Source: Cryptosporangium minutisporangium
Lineage (GTDB): Bacteria > Actinomycetota > Actinomycetes > Mycobacteriales > Cryptosporangiaceae
Assembly (NCBI RefSeq): GCF_039536245.1
Contig: NZ_BAAAYN010000011.1
Coordinates: forward strand, 62,001-126,000
Direction: 5' to 3'
Length of the DNA stretch: 64,000 nt
Of the stretch, positions 53,389-64,000 are shown one piece after another; the stretch's first letter is position 1; each line of letters opens with the position of its first letter. Both the position numbers and the translations under genes were made by a program. The notes beneath the pieces are model-generated. The model searched no databases, had not been told where the DNA came from, and saw only the letters and a list, made by a program, of their open reading frames with translations.

Positions 53389-54438
53389 TTACACCCTGGC
53401 GTCCGCACCGAGGAGGGAACCGAGCGCACGGACCTCGGCCACCGTCCGGCAGCCGGTCAGCAGCATCGTGACGCCCGCCTCCTCGCGGCGTGCGACCTCG
53501 GCTCGCACGTGGTCCGCGTCGCCGACGATCGACACCTCGTCGACCAGCGCGTCCGGGACGGCAGCCACCGCCTCGGCGCGCTGTCCGGACTGGAACAGCG
53601 CGCCGATCTCGGCGACCGCGTCACCGAACCCGGCGCGGGTGAACAGGTCGGCGTGGAAGTTCATGCCGGGCGCGCCCATGCCACCGATGTAGTGCGCGAG
53701 GCTGGGCTTGAGCGCGTCGAGCGCGGGACGACGGTCGTCGGTGAGCACGATCTGGCAGTTCGCCACGACCTCGAACGTCTCCTGGGTCCGGCGCGCCCCC
53801 GGTCGGGCGAGCCCTTCGGCGAGCCACTCGGCGTAAACCGGTCCGACCCGGGGCGAGTAGAACACCGCGATCCACCCATCGGCGATCTCCCCCGCCAGCG
53901 CGACGTTCTTCGGCCCCTCGGCGCCGAGCAGAATCGGCAGGTCAGCGCGGAGCGGATGAGTGATCGGGCGGAGCGGCTTGCCCAGCCCGAGCGCGCCGGG
54001 CCCGCGGTAGGGCAGCGGGTGGTGCGGCCCGTCGTTGACGACCGGCGCCTCCCTGGCCAGCACCTGCCGCACGATGCGGACGTACTCCCTGGTCCGGGCC
54101 AGCGGCTTGGCGAACGGCTCGCCGTACCAGCCCTCGACCACCTGCGGCCCGGACACCCCGAGCCCGAGCGCGAACCGACCGCCGGACAGATGGTCGAGCG
54201 TCAGCGCGTGCATCGCGCACGCGGCCGGCGTCCGGGCCGAGATCTGGACGACCGCGGTGCCCAGGCGAACCCGTTCCGTCGCCGCGCCCCACCAGGCCAG
54301 CGGGGTGAACGCGTCCGATCCCCAGGCCTCGGCGGTGTACACGGCCGCGAAGCCGGATTCCTCCGCGGCGGCGACCAATGCCGGTGCGTCGGCGGGCGGA
54401 GCGGCGCCCCAGTAGCCGAGTTGGAGACCGAGTTGCAT
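53389..54438 (-). CDS. F420-dependent LLM class oxidoreductase (Rv3520c-like)
   Basis: A 349-residue luciferase-like enzyme: MQLGLQLGYWGAAPPADA at strand 1, FAAVYTAEAWGSDAFTPLAWW, VRLGTAVVQISARTPAACAMHALTLDHLS and RFALGLGVSGPQVVEGWYG. Two-thirds in, LPILLGAEGPKNVALAGEIADGW. This pattern and its divergence from a DUF35-Ltp4-Ltp3 operon match M. tuberculosis Rv3520c-Rv3523. It probably carries out a redox step on a steroid intermediate using F420. ATG at 54438 with GGAGG upstream. Confidence 0.9.
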   Translation of the reverse strand: MQLGLQLGYWGAAPPADAPALVAAAEESGFAAVYTAEAWGSDAFTPLAWWGAATERVRLGTAVVQISARTPAACAMHALTLDHLSGGRFALGLGVSGPQVVEGWYGEPFAKPLARTREYVRIVRQVLAREAPVVNDGPHHPLPYRGPGALGLGKPLRPITHPLRADLPILLGAEGPKNVALAGEIADGWIAVFYSPRVGPVYAEWLAEGLARPGARRTQETFEVVANCQIVLTDDRRPALDALKPSLAHYIGGMGAPGMNFHADLFTRAGFGDAVAEIGALFQSGQRAEAVAAVPDALVDEVSIVGDADHVRAEVARREEAGVTMLLTGCRTVAEVRALGSLLGADARV

Positions 54439-54480
54439 GCGAACCTCCGTGGCGTTTGAGCACCTCTTGCCGCACTATTC

Positions 54481-54494
54481 CAGAACGTGTTCTA
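54481..54494. promoter_or_regulatory. KstR-like box between the LLM gene and the DUF35-ltp operon
   Basis: CAGAACGTGTTCTA matches TnnAACnnGTTnnA except for the first base. It is the centre of the 64-base divergent gap and ends only eight bases before the GTG of the DUF35 gene. Confidence 0.7.
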
Positions 54495-54502
54495 CTTCGC
54501 GA

Positions 54503-55462
54503 GTGACCCAGGTTTCCGACACCGAGCCGTTGGGTGCCCCGCTTCGAATCGCGTTCGACTACACGCGCTCCCTCGGCCCGTCCCTCAGCCGATTCGCTAC
54601 CGCTCTGCGTGAGCACCGCGTGCTCGGGGTGCGTGGCTCCGACGGGCGGGTGCACACGCCGCCGCCGGAGTACGACCCGGTGACCGCAGCGCTGCTGACC
54701 GACTTCGTGGACGTCGGGCCGGGCGGTGAGGTCGTGACGTGGTCGTGGCAGCCGAAGCCGCTGGACGGTCAGCCGCTGACCCGTCCGTTCGCCTGGGCGC
54801 TGATCCGGCTGGACGGTGCCGACACCCCGATGCTGCACGCGGTCGACGCCCCCCGCGAGGCGATGCGCACCGGCATGCGGGTCCGGGTGCGCTGGTCACC
54901 CGAGCCGACCGGCGGCATCCGCGACATCGCCTGCTTCGAACCGGAGGAGTCCGCCGGTGCGTCGCCGACGCCGGACCCGGCCGAGGTCACGATGATCACC
55001 ACGCCGATCGAGCTGGCGTACTGGCACACCGCGTCACCGGAGGAGAGCCGCTTCCTGCGCGGCATCACCGAGGGCAGGCTGCTCGGACAGCGCTGCCCGG
55101 TCTGCGGCAAGGTCTACATCCCGCCGCGCGGCGCCTGCCCCGTCGACGGCGTTCCCACCACCGACGAGGTCGCGCTGCCCGACCGGGGCACGGTAACGAC
55201 GTTCTGCGTGGTCAACGTCCCGTATCTGGGCCAGCGGCTGACACCGCCCTACGTCGCCGCGTACGTGCTCCTCGACGGGGCGGACATCGCGTTCCAGCAC
55301 CTGATCCTGGAGTGCCCCGCCGACGAGGTGCGGATGGGCATGCGGGTGGAGGCGGTCTGGCGTCCCCGCGAGGAGTGGGGGCCGACGCTGGAGAACATCG
55401 ACCACTTCCGCCCCACCGGGGAGCCCGACGCCCCCTACGACGTCTATGCGCAGCACCTGTGA
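54503..55462 (+). CDS. Tandem DUF35 (OB-fold acyl-CoA-binding) protein, Rv3521-like
   Basis: A 319-residue protein with two successive DUF35-type modules. The N-terminal one (about 1-150) has an OB-fold-like GGEVVTWSWQP and PFAWALIRLDGADTP but no cysteines of the zinc finger. The second (about 170-310) has the rubredoxin-like knuckle GQRCPVCGKVYIPPRGACP and the OB segment DRGTVTTFCVVNVPY. DUF35 partners associate with Ltp-type thiolase-fold aldolases and MaoC hydratases in side-chain cleavage. The GTG at 54503 has no ribosome binding site, so leaderless initiation is likely. The order with ltp4 and ltp3 mirrors Rv3521-Rv3523. Confidence 0.88.
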   Translation: MTQVSDTEPLGAPLRIAFDYTRSLGPSLSRFATALREHRVLGVRGSDGRVHTPPPEYDPVTAALLTDFVDVGPGGEVVTWSWQPKPLDGQPLTRPFAWALIRLDGADTPMLHAVDAPREAMRTGMRVRVRWSPEPTGGIRDIACFEPEESAGASPTPDPAEVTMITTPIELAYWHTASPEESRFLRGITEGRLLGQRCPVCGKVYIPPRGACPVDGVPTTDEVALPDRGTVTTFCVVNVPYLGQRLTPPYVAAYVLLDGADIAFQHLILECPADEVRMGMRVEAVWRPREEWGPTLENIDHFRPTGEPDAPYDVYAQHL

Positions 55463-55473
55463 GGGAAGGTCCG

Positions 55474-56535
55474 ATGGTTAACGACGTCGCGGTCATCGGG
55501 TTCGCGCAGTCGCCGTCCGTACCGGTCACCGACGGCACCACGAACGGGGTCGAGATGCTGGTGCCGGTCTTCGAACGAGCGCTGGCCCAGGCCGGTCTGC
55601 CCAAGTCCGACGTCGGCTTCTGGTGCTCCGGCTCCTCGGACTACCTGGCCGGACGAGCGTTCTCGTTCGTCGCCGCGGTCGACGCGATCGGCGCGTTCCC
55701 GCCGATCCACGAGTCCCACATCGAGGGTGACGCTGCCTGGGCGCTCTACGAAGCCTGGCTCAAGCTGCGCACCGGCGAGGCCGACACCGCGCTGGTCTAC
55801 GGCTTCGGCAAGTCGTCCGCCGGCGAACTGCGCCGGGTGCTGGCCCTGCAGACCGATCCCTACACGGTCGCGCCGCTCTGGCCGGACGCGGTGAGCCTCG
55901 CCGCGCTGCAGGCCCGGCTCGGCTTGGACGCCGGTCTCTGGAGCGAACGCGACATGGCCGAGGTGGCCGCCCGCAGCCGCGCGGACGCGACCACGAACCC
56001 GCTGGCGCAGCTCTCCGGCAAGGTCGACGTCGAGGAGCTGCTCGGCACCGAGTACGTGGCCGATCCGCTCCGCGTCCACGACTGCGCACCGGTGACCGAC
56101 GGCGCCGCCGCGGTGGTTCTCGCCGCCGGCGACCGGGCCCGGGAGCTGGTGGGGCGGCCGGCGTGGATCTCCGGCATCGCCCACCGGGTCGAGTCCGGGT
56201 CGCTCGGCGTCCGCGACCTCACCACGTCGGTGTCGACGACGGCGTCGGCGGAGGCGGCGGGCGGCGTCGACGGCGTGGAGGTCGCCGAGTTGCACGCGCC
56301 CTTCACCCACCAGGAGCTGCTGTTGCGCCAGGCGCTGGGGCTGGGCTCCTCCGTCCGGATCAACCCGTCCGGTGGGGTGCTCACCGGTAACCCGATGTTC
56401 GCGGCCGGGTTGGTGCGGATCGGGGAGGCCGCCGGTCGGGTCTTCGATGGCTCCGCGGGACGAGTGCTCGCGCACGCCACCAGCGGCCCGCTCTTGCAAC
56501 ACAACCTCGTCTGCGTCCTGGAGGGTGCGCGGTGA
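55474..56535 (+). CDS. ltp4: Thiolase-fold lipid-transfer protein, Ltp4-like
   Basis: A 353-residue SCP2-thiolase-like protein: NDVAVIGFAQSPSVPV at strand 1, a region where thiolases carry the nucleophile (GFWCSGSSDYLAGRAFSF), HESHIEGDAAWALYEAWLKL, DPLRVHDCAPVTDGAAAVVLA, and the late motif RINPSGGVLTGNPMFAAGLVRI. The GHP-type histidine motif of true thiolases is replaced by SGGVLTGNP, as in Ltp-type retro-aldol lyases. It presumably acts with the DUF35 protein in releasing the sterol side-chain fragment. ATG at 55474 with GGGAAGG upstream; the next gene overlaps by four bases. Confidence 0.9.
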   Translation: MVNDVAVIGFAQSPSVPVTDGTTNGVEMLVPVFERALAQAGLPKSDVGFWCSGSSDYLAGRAFSFVAAVDAIGAFPPIHESHIEGDAAWALYEAWLKLRTGEADTALVYGFGKSSAGELRRVLALQTDPYTVAPLWPDAVSLAALQARLGLDAGLWSERDMAEVAARSRADATTNPLAQLSGKVDVEELLGTEYVADPLRVHDCAPVTDGAAAVVLAAGDRARELVGRPAWISGIAHRVESGSLGVRDLTTSVSTTASAEAAGGVDGVEVAELHAPFTHQELLLRQALGLGSSVRINPSGGVLTGNPMFAAGLVRIGEAAGRVFDGSAGRVLAHATSGPLLQHNLVCVLEGAR

Positions 56536-57683
56536 AGCAGCCTGCGGCAGTGTTGGGGACCGGGCAGACGCACCACCGCAGCAAGCGGCTCGACGTCTCG
56601 ATGGGTGGCCTGTGCCGGGAGGCGATCGATCGGGCACTCGCGGACGCCGAGGTCGACTGGTCCGACATCGACGCGGTGGTGCTGGGCAAGGCGCCGGACC
56701 TGTTCGAGGGCGTGATGATGCCCGAACTGGCCCTGGCCGACGCGCTCGGCGCGACCGGCAAGCCGTTGCTGCGGGTGCACACCGCCGGATCGGTCGGCGG
56801 CTCGACCGCGCTGGTCGCCGCGTCGCTGGTGCAGGCGGGCGTCCACCGCCGCGTCCTCGCGGTGGCGTTCGAGAAGCAGTCCGAGTCGAACGCGATGTGG
56901 GCGCTCTCGATCGGGATCCCGTTCAGCATGCCGGTGCACGCCGGCGCGGGCGGCTACTTCGCCCCGCACATCCGCTCGTACATCCGGCGGTCCGGGGCGC
57001 CCGAGCACGTGGGTGCGATGGTCGCGGTGAAAGACCGTCGCAACGGGGCGCTCAACCAGTACGCGCACCTGCGTCAGTCCGACATCACGCTGGAGTCGGT
57101 GCAGGCCTCGGCGATGCTCTGGGACCCGGTGCGCTACGACGAGACCTGCCCTTCGTCCGACGGCGCGTGCGCGATGGTGATCGGCGACGCGTCGACGGCG
57201 GGCGGGCGGAACGCCGCGTGGATCCACGCGACCGCCATGCGTACCGAGCCGACGATGTTCGCCGGGCGCGATCACGTGAACCCGCAGGCCGGACGGGACG
57301 CCGCCGCTGCACTGTGGAAGGAGGCCGGGATCACCGACCCGGCCGCCGAGGTGGACGCCGCCGAGATCTACGTGCCGTTCTCCTGGTTCGAACCGATGTG
57401 GCTGGAGAATCTCGGGTTCGCCGACGTCGGCGACGGCTGGAAGATGACCGAGGCCGGTGACACCGCGATCGGCGGACGCCTGCCGGTCAACCCGTCCGGC
57501 GGGGTGCTGTCGTCGAACCCGATCGGGGCGTCCGGCATGCTGCGCTTCGCCGAGGCCGCGATGCAGGTGATGGGGCGGGCAGGCGATCACCAGGTGGACG
57601 GCGCGCGCACCGCGCTCGGCCACGCGTACGGCGGCGGCTCCCAGTTCTTCGCGATGTGGGTAGTCCGCTCCACGAAGCCGTAG
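56532..57683 (+). CDS. ltp3: Thiolase-fold lipid-transfer protein, Ltp3-like
   Basis: A 383-residue SCP2-thiolase-like protein. LLRVHTAGSVGGSTALVAASL sits at the position of the thiolase nucleophile, with Ala/Gly rather than Cys. VGAMVAVKDRRNGALNQYAHL is the loop domain, YDETCPSSDGACAMVIGD follows, and the C-terminal NPSGGVLSSNPIGASGMLRFAEA ends in HAYGGGSQFFAMWVV. Loss of the Cys and the conserved N-P-S-G-G motif fit the Ltp aldolase class. The GTG at 56532 overlaps ltp4 by four bases. Confidence 0.9.
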   Translation: MKQPAAVLGTGQTHHRSKRLDVSMGGLCREAIDRALADAEVDWSDIDAVVLGKAPDLFEGVMMPELALADALGATGKPLLRVHTAGSVGGSTALVAASLVQAGVHRRVLAVAFEKQSESNAMWALSIGIPFSMPVHAGAGGYFAPHIRSYIRRSGAPEHVGAMVAVKDRRNGALNQYAHLRQSDITLESVQASAMLWDPVRYDETCPSSDGACAMVIGDASTAGGRNAAWIHATAMRTEPTMFAGRDHVNPQAGRDAAAALWKEAGITDPAAEVDAAEIYVPFSWFEPMWLENLGFADVGDGWKMTEAGDTAIGGRLPVNPSGGVLSSNPIGASGMLRFAEAAMQVMGRAGDHQVDGARTALGHAYGGGSQFFAMWVVRSTKP

Positions 57684-57710
57684 TGCACGGCCCGCCCAGA
57701 GCGATCCTGA

Positions 57711-60443
<2,733 letters not shown>

Positions 60444-60571
60444 GCCCGCCGCTGATCAGCCGTCCGCCTCGGCCCCGTACTCGACGTCCGAGCGGACCCA
60501 GCGCGTGCTTCCCCCGACGCTGTACCGGGTCTCCACCCCGCGCAGGTTCGCGACGGGTAGCGCGTCGATGC

Positions 60572-60615
60572 GGGCCCACACCATGCCGTAGTGGGCGGCT
60601 CGCTGGTGTGGGCCC
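60572..60615. terminator. Candidate bidirectional terminator between fadA5 and the ABC permease gene
   Basis: Perfect 12-base arms GGGCCCACACCA (60572-60583) and TGGTGTGGGCCC (60604-60615) with a 20-base loop, in the 207-base convergent gap. Nothing else is recognisable in the gap. Confidence 0.6.
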
Positions 60616-60650
60616 ACCGTGTACCCGGTCGCACCGGAGCGGCAACCGGG

Positions 60651-61367
60651 TCAGGGCCGCCGGGTGAGCCGGGTGCGGGCGTAGGCGGCCAGTACTACGG
60701 CCGCCCAGAGCACGGTGTGGACGCTCAGCAGCACGATGTCCGCCGAGCGGGCAGCGCTGGCGGCCCGCACCGTCGCGGTCAGCCGGGGCACCAGCCAGCC
60801 GAGCGGATCCGCCGCGCCCGAGCCGAGTGCGAGCACCAGCACGACTCCCCCGACCAGCGTCAGCGTCGCCCGCCCCAGGTCCGGGCCGACCGCGCGGGAC
60901 GCCCAGGCCCCGATCGCCAACCCGGTGGCCACCGCGAGCAGGTGGACCCAGAGCCCGAAGGCCAGCCCGGCCACGAGCGCGCCACCCGACTCCGGCGGCG
61001 CGATCGCCCCGAACACCCAGGGCACGGCGAGCGCGACGAGCACGGTGACCGTCGCGGGCACGGCCGCGGCGACCAAACCGGCCACGACCTCCCGGCCGGC
61101 TCCGCCGACGGCCGTGGCCGCCAGCAGCCGCTGCGCGTCCGGCTCCAGGTCCAGCGCGAGCTTCGCCTGCCAGGCCAGGACCGGCAGCAACACCAACGCC
61201 GAGATCCCGTACGCCTCGACGATCGGCGCGGCGCCCCCGGCGTGCACGACCGCGAGCAGGCCGAGCGTCGCGATCAGCGGGGCCAGCGCCCGGCGTGACC
61301 GGGTGTACCCACGGACCCGGACCCGGGTCAGCGCGACGACGCGGTGCGACGGAGCGGCCGTGTTCAT
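60651..61367 (-). CDS. ABC transporter membrane subunit (unclassified)
   Basis: A 238-residue protein. A basic N-terminus (HRVVALTRVRVRGYTRSRRA) is followed by about six hydrophobic segments (for example APLIATLGLLAVVHAG, VPATVTVLVALAVPWVFGA and LATGLAIGAW-type helices) and a basic C-terminus. It overlaps the upstream ATPase gene by four bases, so it is the permease of a small ABC transporter. No substrate can be deduced. It is codirectional with and 833 bases from the hsa genes. Confidence 0.8.
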   Translation of the reverse strand: MNTAAPSHRVVALTRVRVRGYTRSRRALAPLIATLGLLAVVHAGGAAPIVEAYGISALVLLPVLAWQAKLALDLEPDAQRLLAATAVGGAGREVVAGLVAAAVPATVTVLVALAVPWVFGAIAPPESGGALVAGLAFGLWVHLLAVATGLAIGAWASRAVGPDLGRATLTLVGGVVLVLALGSGAADPLGWLVPRLTATVRAASAARSADIVLLSVHTVLWAAVVLAAYARTRLTRRP

Positions 61368-62107
61368 TGCGGCACCTCCGCCGGCCGCACCGACCGCACC
61401 ACGTGCCCGGCCGCGCGCAGCGACGCCACGACGTCCGCGACCTCCGTGCCGTCCACCACCACTTCGAGCACCTGCCGCCCGATCACGGGTGCCGCCACCT
61501 CGGAGAGCTGGCCCTGCTCCAGCCGCCACTCGGCGTCCGGCCGCAGGCCCGCGATCTCACCCCGGTGGTCGGAGACCACGCAGACGCCGCCCGCGGTGGT
61601 GACCTCGGCGACCAGCGCGGGCAGCTCCTCCCTGGTCGCCGCGTCCAGCCCTTCCCAGGGTTCGTCCAGTACCAACAGCCCCGGCCGCACCAGCAACGCC
61701 TGCACCAGCCCCACCTTCTGCGCGGTGCCCTTGGAGAGCGTCGACAGCCCGGCGTCGAGGAACGGCGTCAGGTACAGGCGTTCGGACCACGCCGCGATCG
61801 CGGCGGCACCGGTCGGCAGCCCGCGGACGCGTCCGACCGCGTCGAGGTACTGGCGCACGGTCCAGATCTGATCGGCCGGGAACCGCTCCGGTACCCACCC
61901 GACCACGGCCGGACGCCCGACCACCGTGCCGCGGCTGGCCGGAAGTACGCCCGCCAGCACCCGGAGCAGCGTCGTTTTGCCGGCGCCGTTCCGTCCGGTG
62001 ACCGCGGTGACGGTGCCGGACGGCAGCACACCGTTGACTCCACGAAGGACCCACGGGGCGCGCCGACCGAACCGCAAAGACACGTTTTGCAGTGCAATCC
62101 CGGCCAT
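61364..62107 (-). CDS. ABC transporter ATP-binding protein
   Basis: A 247-residue ATPase. Walker A GRNGAGKTTLLRVLAG near residue 37, the signature-like LSKGTAQKVGLVQALLV, Walker B LLVLDEPWEGLDA, and the switch VCVVSDHRGEI, in which the usual His is preceded by Asp. Exporter-type (CcmA/NatA-like) features include the K-G in the signature. ATG at 62107; longer in-frame codons to 62164 look non-coding. It lies 92 bases downstream of hsaB, with an imperfect TCACT/AGTGA dyad in that gap, so it may or may not share the hsa transcript. Confidence 0.87.
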   Translation of the reverse strand: MAGIALQNVSLRFGRRAPWVLRGVNGVLPSGTVTAVTGRNGAGKTTLLRVLAGVLPASRGTVVGRPAVVGWVPERFPADQIWTVRQYLDAVGRVRGLPTGAAAIAAWSERLYLTPFLDAGLSTLSKGTAQKVGLVQALLVRPGLLVLDEPWEGLDAATREELPALVAEVTTAGGVCVVSDHRGEIAGLRPDAEWRLEQGQLSEVAAPVIGRQVLEVVVDGTEVADVVASLRAAGHVVRSVRPAEVPQ

Positions 62108-62199
62108 GATGCGGCGATCGTACGGCGCGGCCGTTGGCGCGTGCGCACTCGCGTCACCCATCACTCAAGTGAATGCACACGCCCGCCGGCGGGCAGCGT

Positions 62200-62735
62200 T
62201 CAGATCCAGTCGTCCGGCTGGGACCAGCCGAACCACGGCTCGGGATCGGACGTCGCCGTGTACCGGCCGCGGTGGAACAGCAGCGGCGGCCGTCCGGCGC
62301 CGGGTGCTTCCAGCGTGTCCACCCGCCCGACGACGATGTGGTGGTCGCCGCCGGGGTAGACCGCGTCGACCGTGCAGTCGACCCAGGCGAGGACGCCGTC
62401 GAGTACCGGGGCGCCCGCCGGCGACCAGCTCCACTTCACGACGTCGAACTTGTCTTCCCGGCGGGCCCCGAACACGGCACTCACCTCGGCCTGGTCACCG
62501 GCGAGCACGTTGACGCAGAACGTCCCCGCGCGCGAGATCACCGGCCAGCTCCGCGACGTCGCGCTCGGGCAGAACACGACGAGCGGCGGGTCCAGCGAGA
62601 GGGCCGAGAACGACTGGCACGCGAACCCCACCGGCTCGCCGTCCAGACTGGCGGTCACCACCGTGACGCCGGTGCAGAACTGCCCGAGTACCGCCCGGAA
62701 CGTCGCCGGGTCGATGTCGCTACGAGGCACCGACA

Positions 62736-62736
<1 letters not shown>
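62200..62736 (-). CDS. hsaB: Flavin reductase component of 3-HSA monooxygenase, HsaB
   Basis: A 178-residue flavin reductase-like protein: FRAVLGQFCTGVTVVTA near the start, GEPVGFACQSFSALSLDPPLVVFCPS with the flavin-binding S-x-S-x-D-P-P motif, FCVNVLAGDQAEVS, and C-terminal GDHHIVVGRVDTLE and PLLFHRGRY. HsaB supplies reduced flavin to the oxygenase HsaA (not in the window) in steroid ring A hydroxylation. The GTG at 62736 overlaps the hsaC stop by one base; GTG at 62730 is the alternative. Confidence 0.92.

Positions 62737-64000
<1,264 letters not shown>

Noticed and set aside
53378-53391. KstR-like match GAGAACGCGTTACA
   Set aside because: It overlaps the 3' end of the minus-strand LLM gene in a convergent gap and lacks the first consensus base, so no promoter is served.

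Overview
The window is very G+C-rich, gene-dense actinobacterial chromosome. The evidence for this is strong GC3 bias, many GTG/TTG starts, ATGA-type overlaps, F420-dependent (LLM) oxidoreductases, YciO, PASTA and L7/L12-like membrane proteins, and a mycobacterial/rhodococcal-type steroid catabolic gene set with KstR-type operators. It looks like a soil actinomycete outside Mycobacterium (a Cryptosporangium-, Frankia- or Micromonosporaceae-like lineage is plausible). I cannot name the species from sequence alone. I found no rRNA, tRNA, CRISPR array, insertion sequence or prophage, and no gene-free stretch longer than 300 bases.

Layout. 1-7.3 kb: a 2-oxoacid dehydrogenase operon (E2 start, E1 beta, E1 alpha; minus strand), then a Liv-type ABC importer whose lipoprotein (minus strand) diverges from a fused LivH-LivM permease and LivG/LivF. 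7.4-17.5 kb: housekeeping and accessory genes: a GGDEF protein, threonine dehydratase with a YheO/DauR-like regulator, an Asp-box protein, a metallo-beta-lactamase-fold hydrolase, DUF1330, an L7/L12-like membrane protein, GNAT, DUF1810, an acyl-CoA synthetase and a secreted GH128-like glucanase. 17.7-18.9 kb: a single-gene fusion of a CAP12-type TIR domain to a ThsA-like macro domain, the most striking gene here. 19-27.4 kb: ferredoxin reductase, LysR and DJ-1/PfpI genes, a PASTA protein, a phytase-like lipoprotein, DUF1684, an AAA ATPase carrying a tandem repeat, and an M20 peptidase. 27.4-33.9 kb: a nucleoside uptake operon (BMP lipoprotein, double ATPase, two permeases, nucleoside hydrolase) with a divergent GntR/HutC regulator. 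33.9-43.7 kb: Eis-like acetyltransferase, methyltransferase, cyclase plus acyl-CoA synthetase, an LLM enzyme, MFS, YciO, MarR plus epoxide hydrolase, and a kinase/WD40 remnant.

43.7-64 kb is a steroid (cholesterol-type) degradation island. Two SDRs diverge from the FadE26/FadE27 (ChsE4/ChsE5) pair. These are followed by an LLM enzyme, a nitronate-monooxygenase-like enzyme, FadD19 and another FadD. Next come an F420-type enzyme divergent from a DUF35-Ltp4-Ltp3 operon, CYP125 divergent from FadA5, a small ABC transporter, and hsaB-hsaC-hsaD (hsaD cut by the window edge). The promoter-containing gaps carry KstR-like boxes (TnnAACnnGTTnnA), so the cluster is probably one regulon. Together these genes would oxidise the sterol side chain (CYP125, FadD19, FadE26/27, SDR, Ltp/DUF35, FadA5) and open and cleave ring A (HsaB, HsaC, HsaD). 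KshA/B, KstD, HsaA and KstR itself are not in the window.
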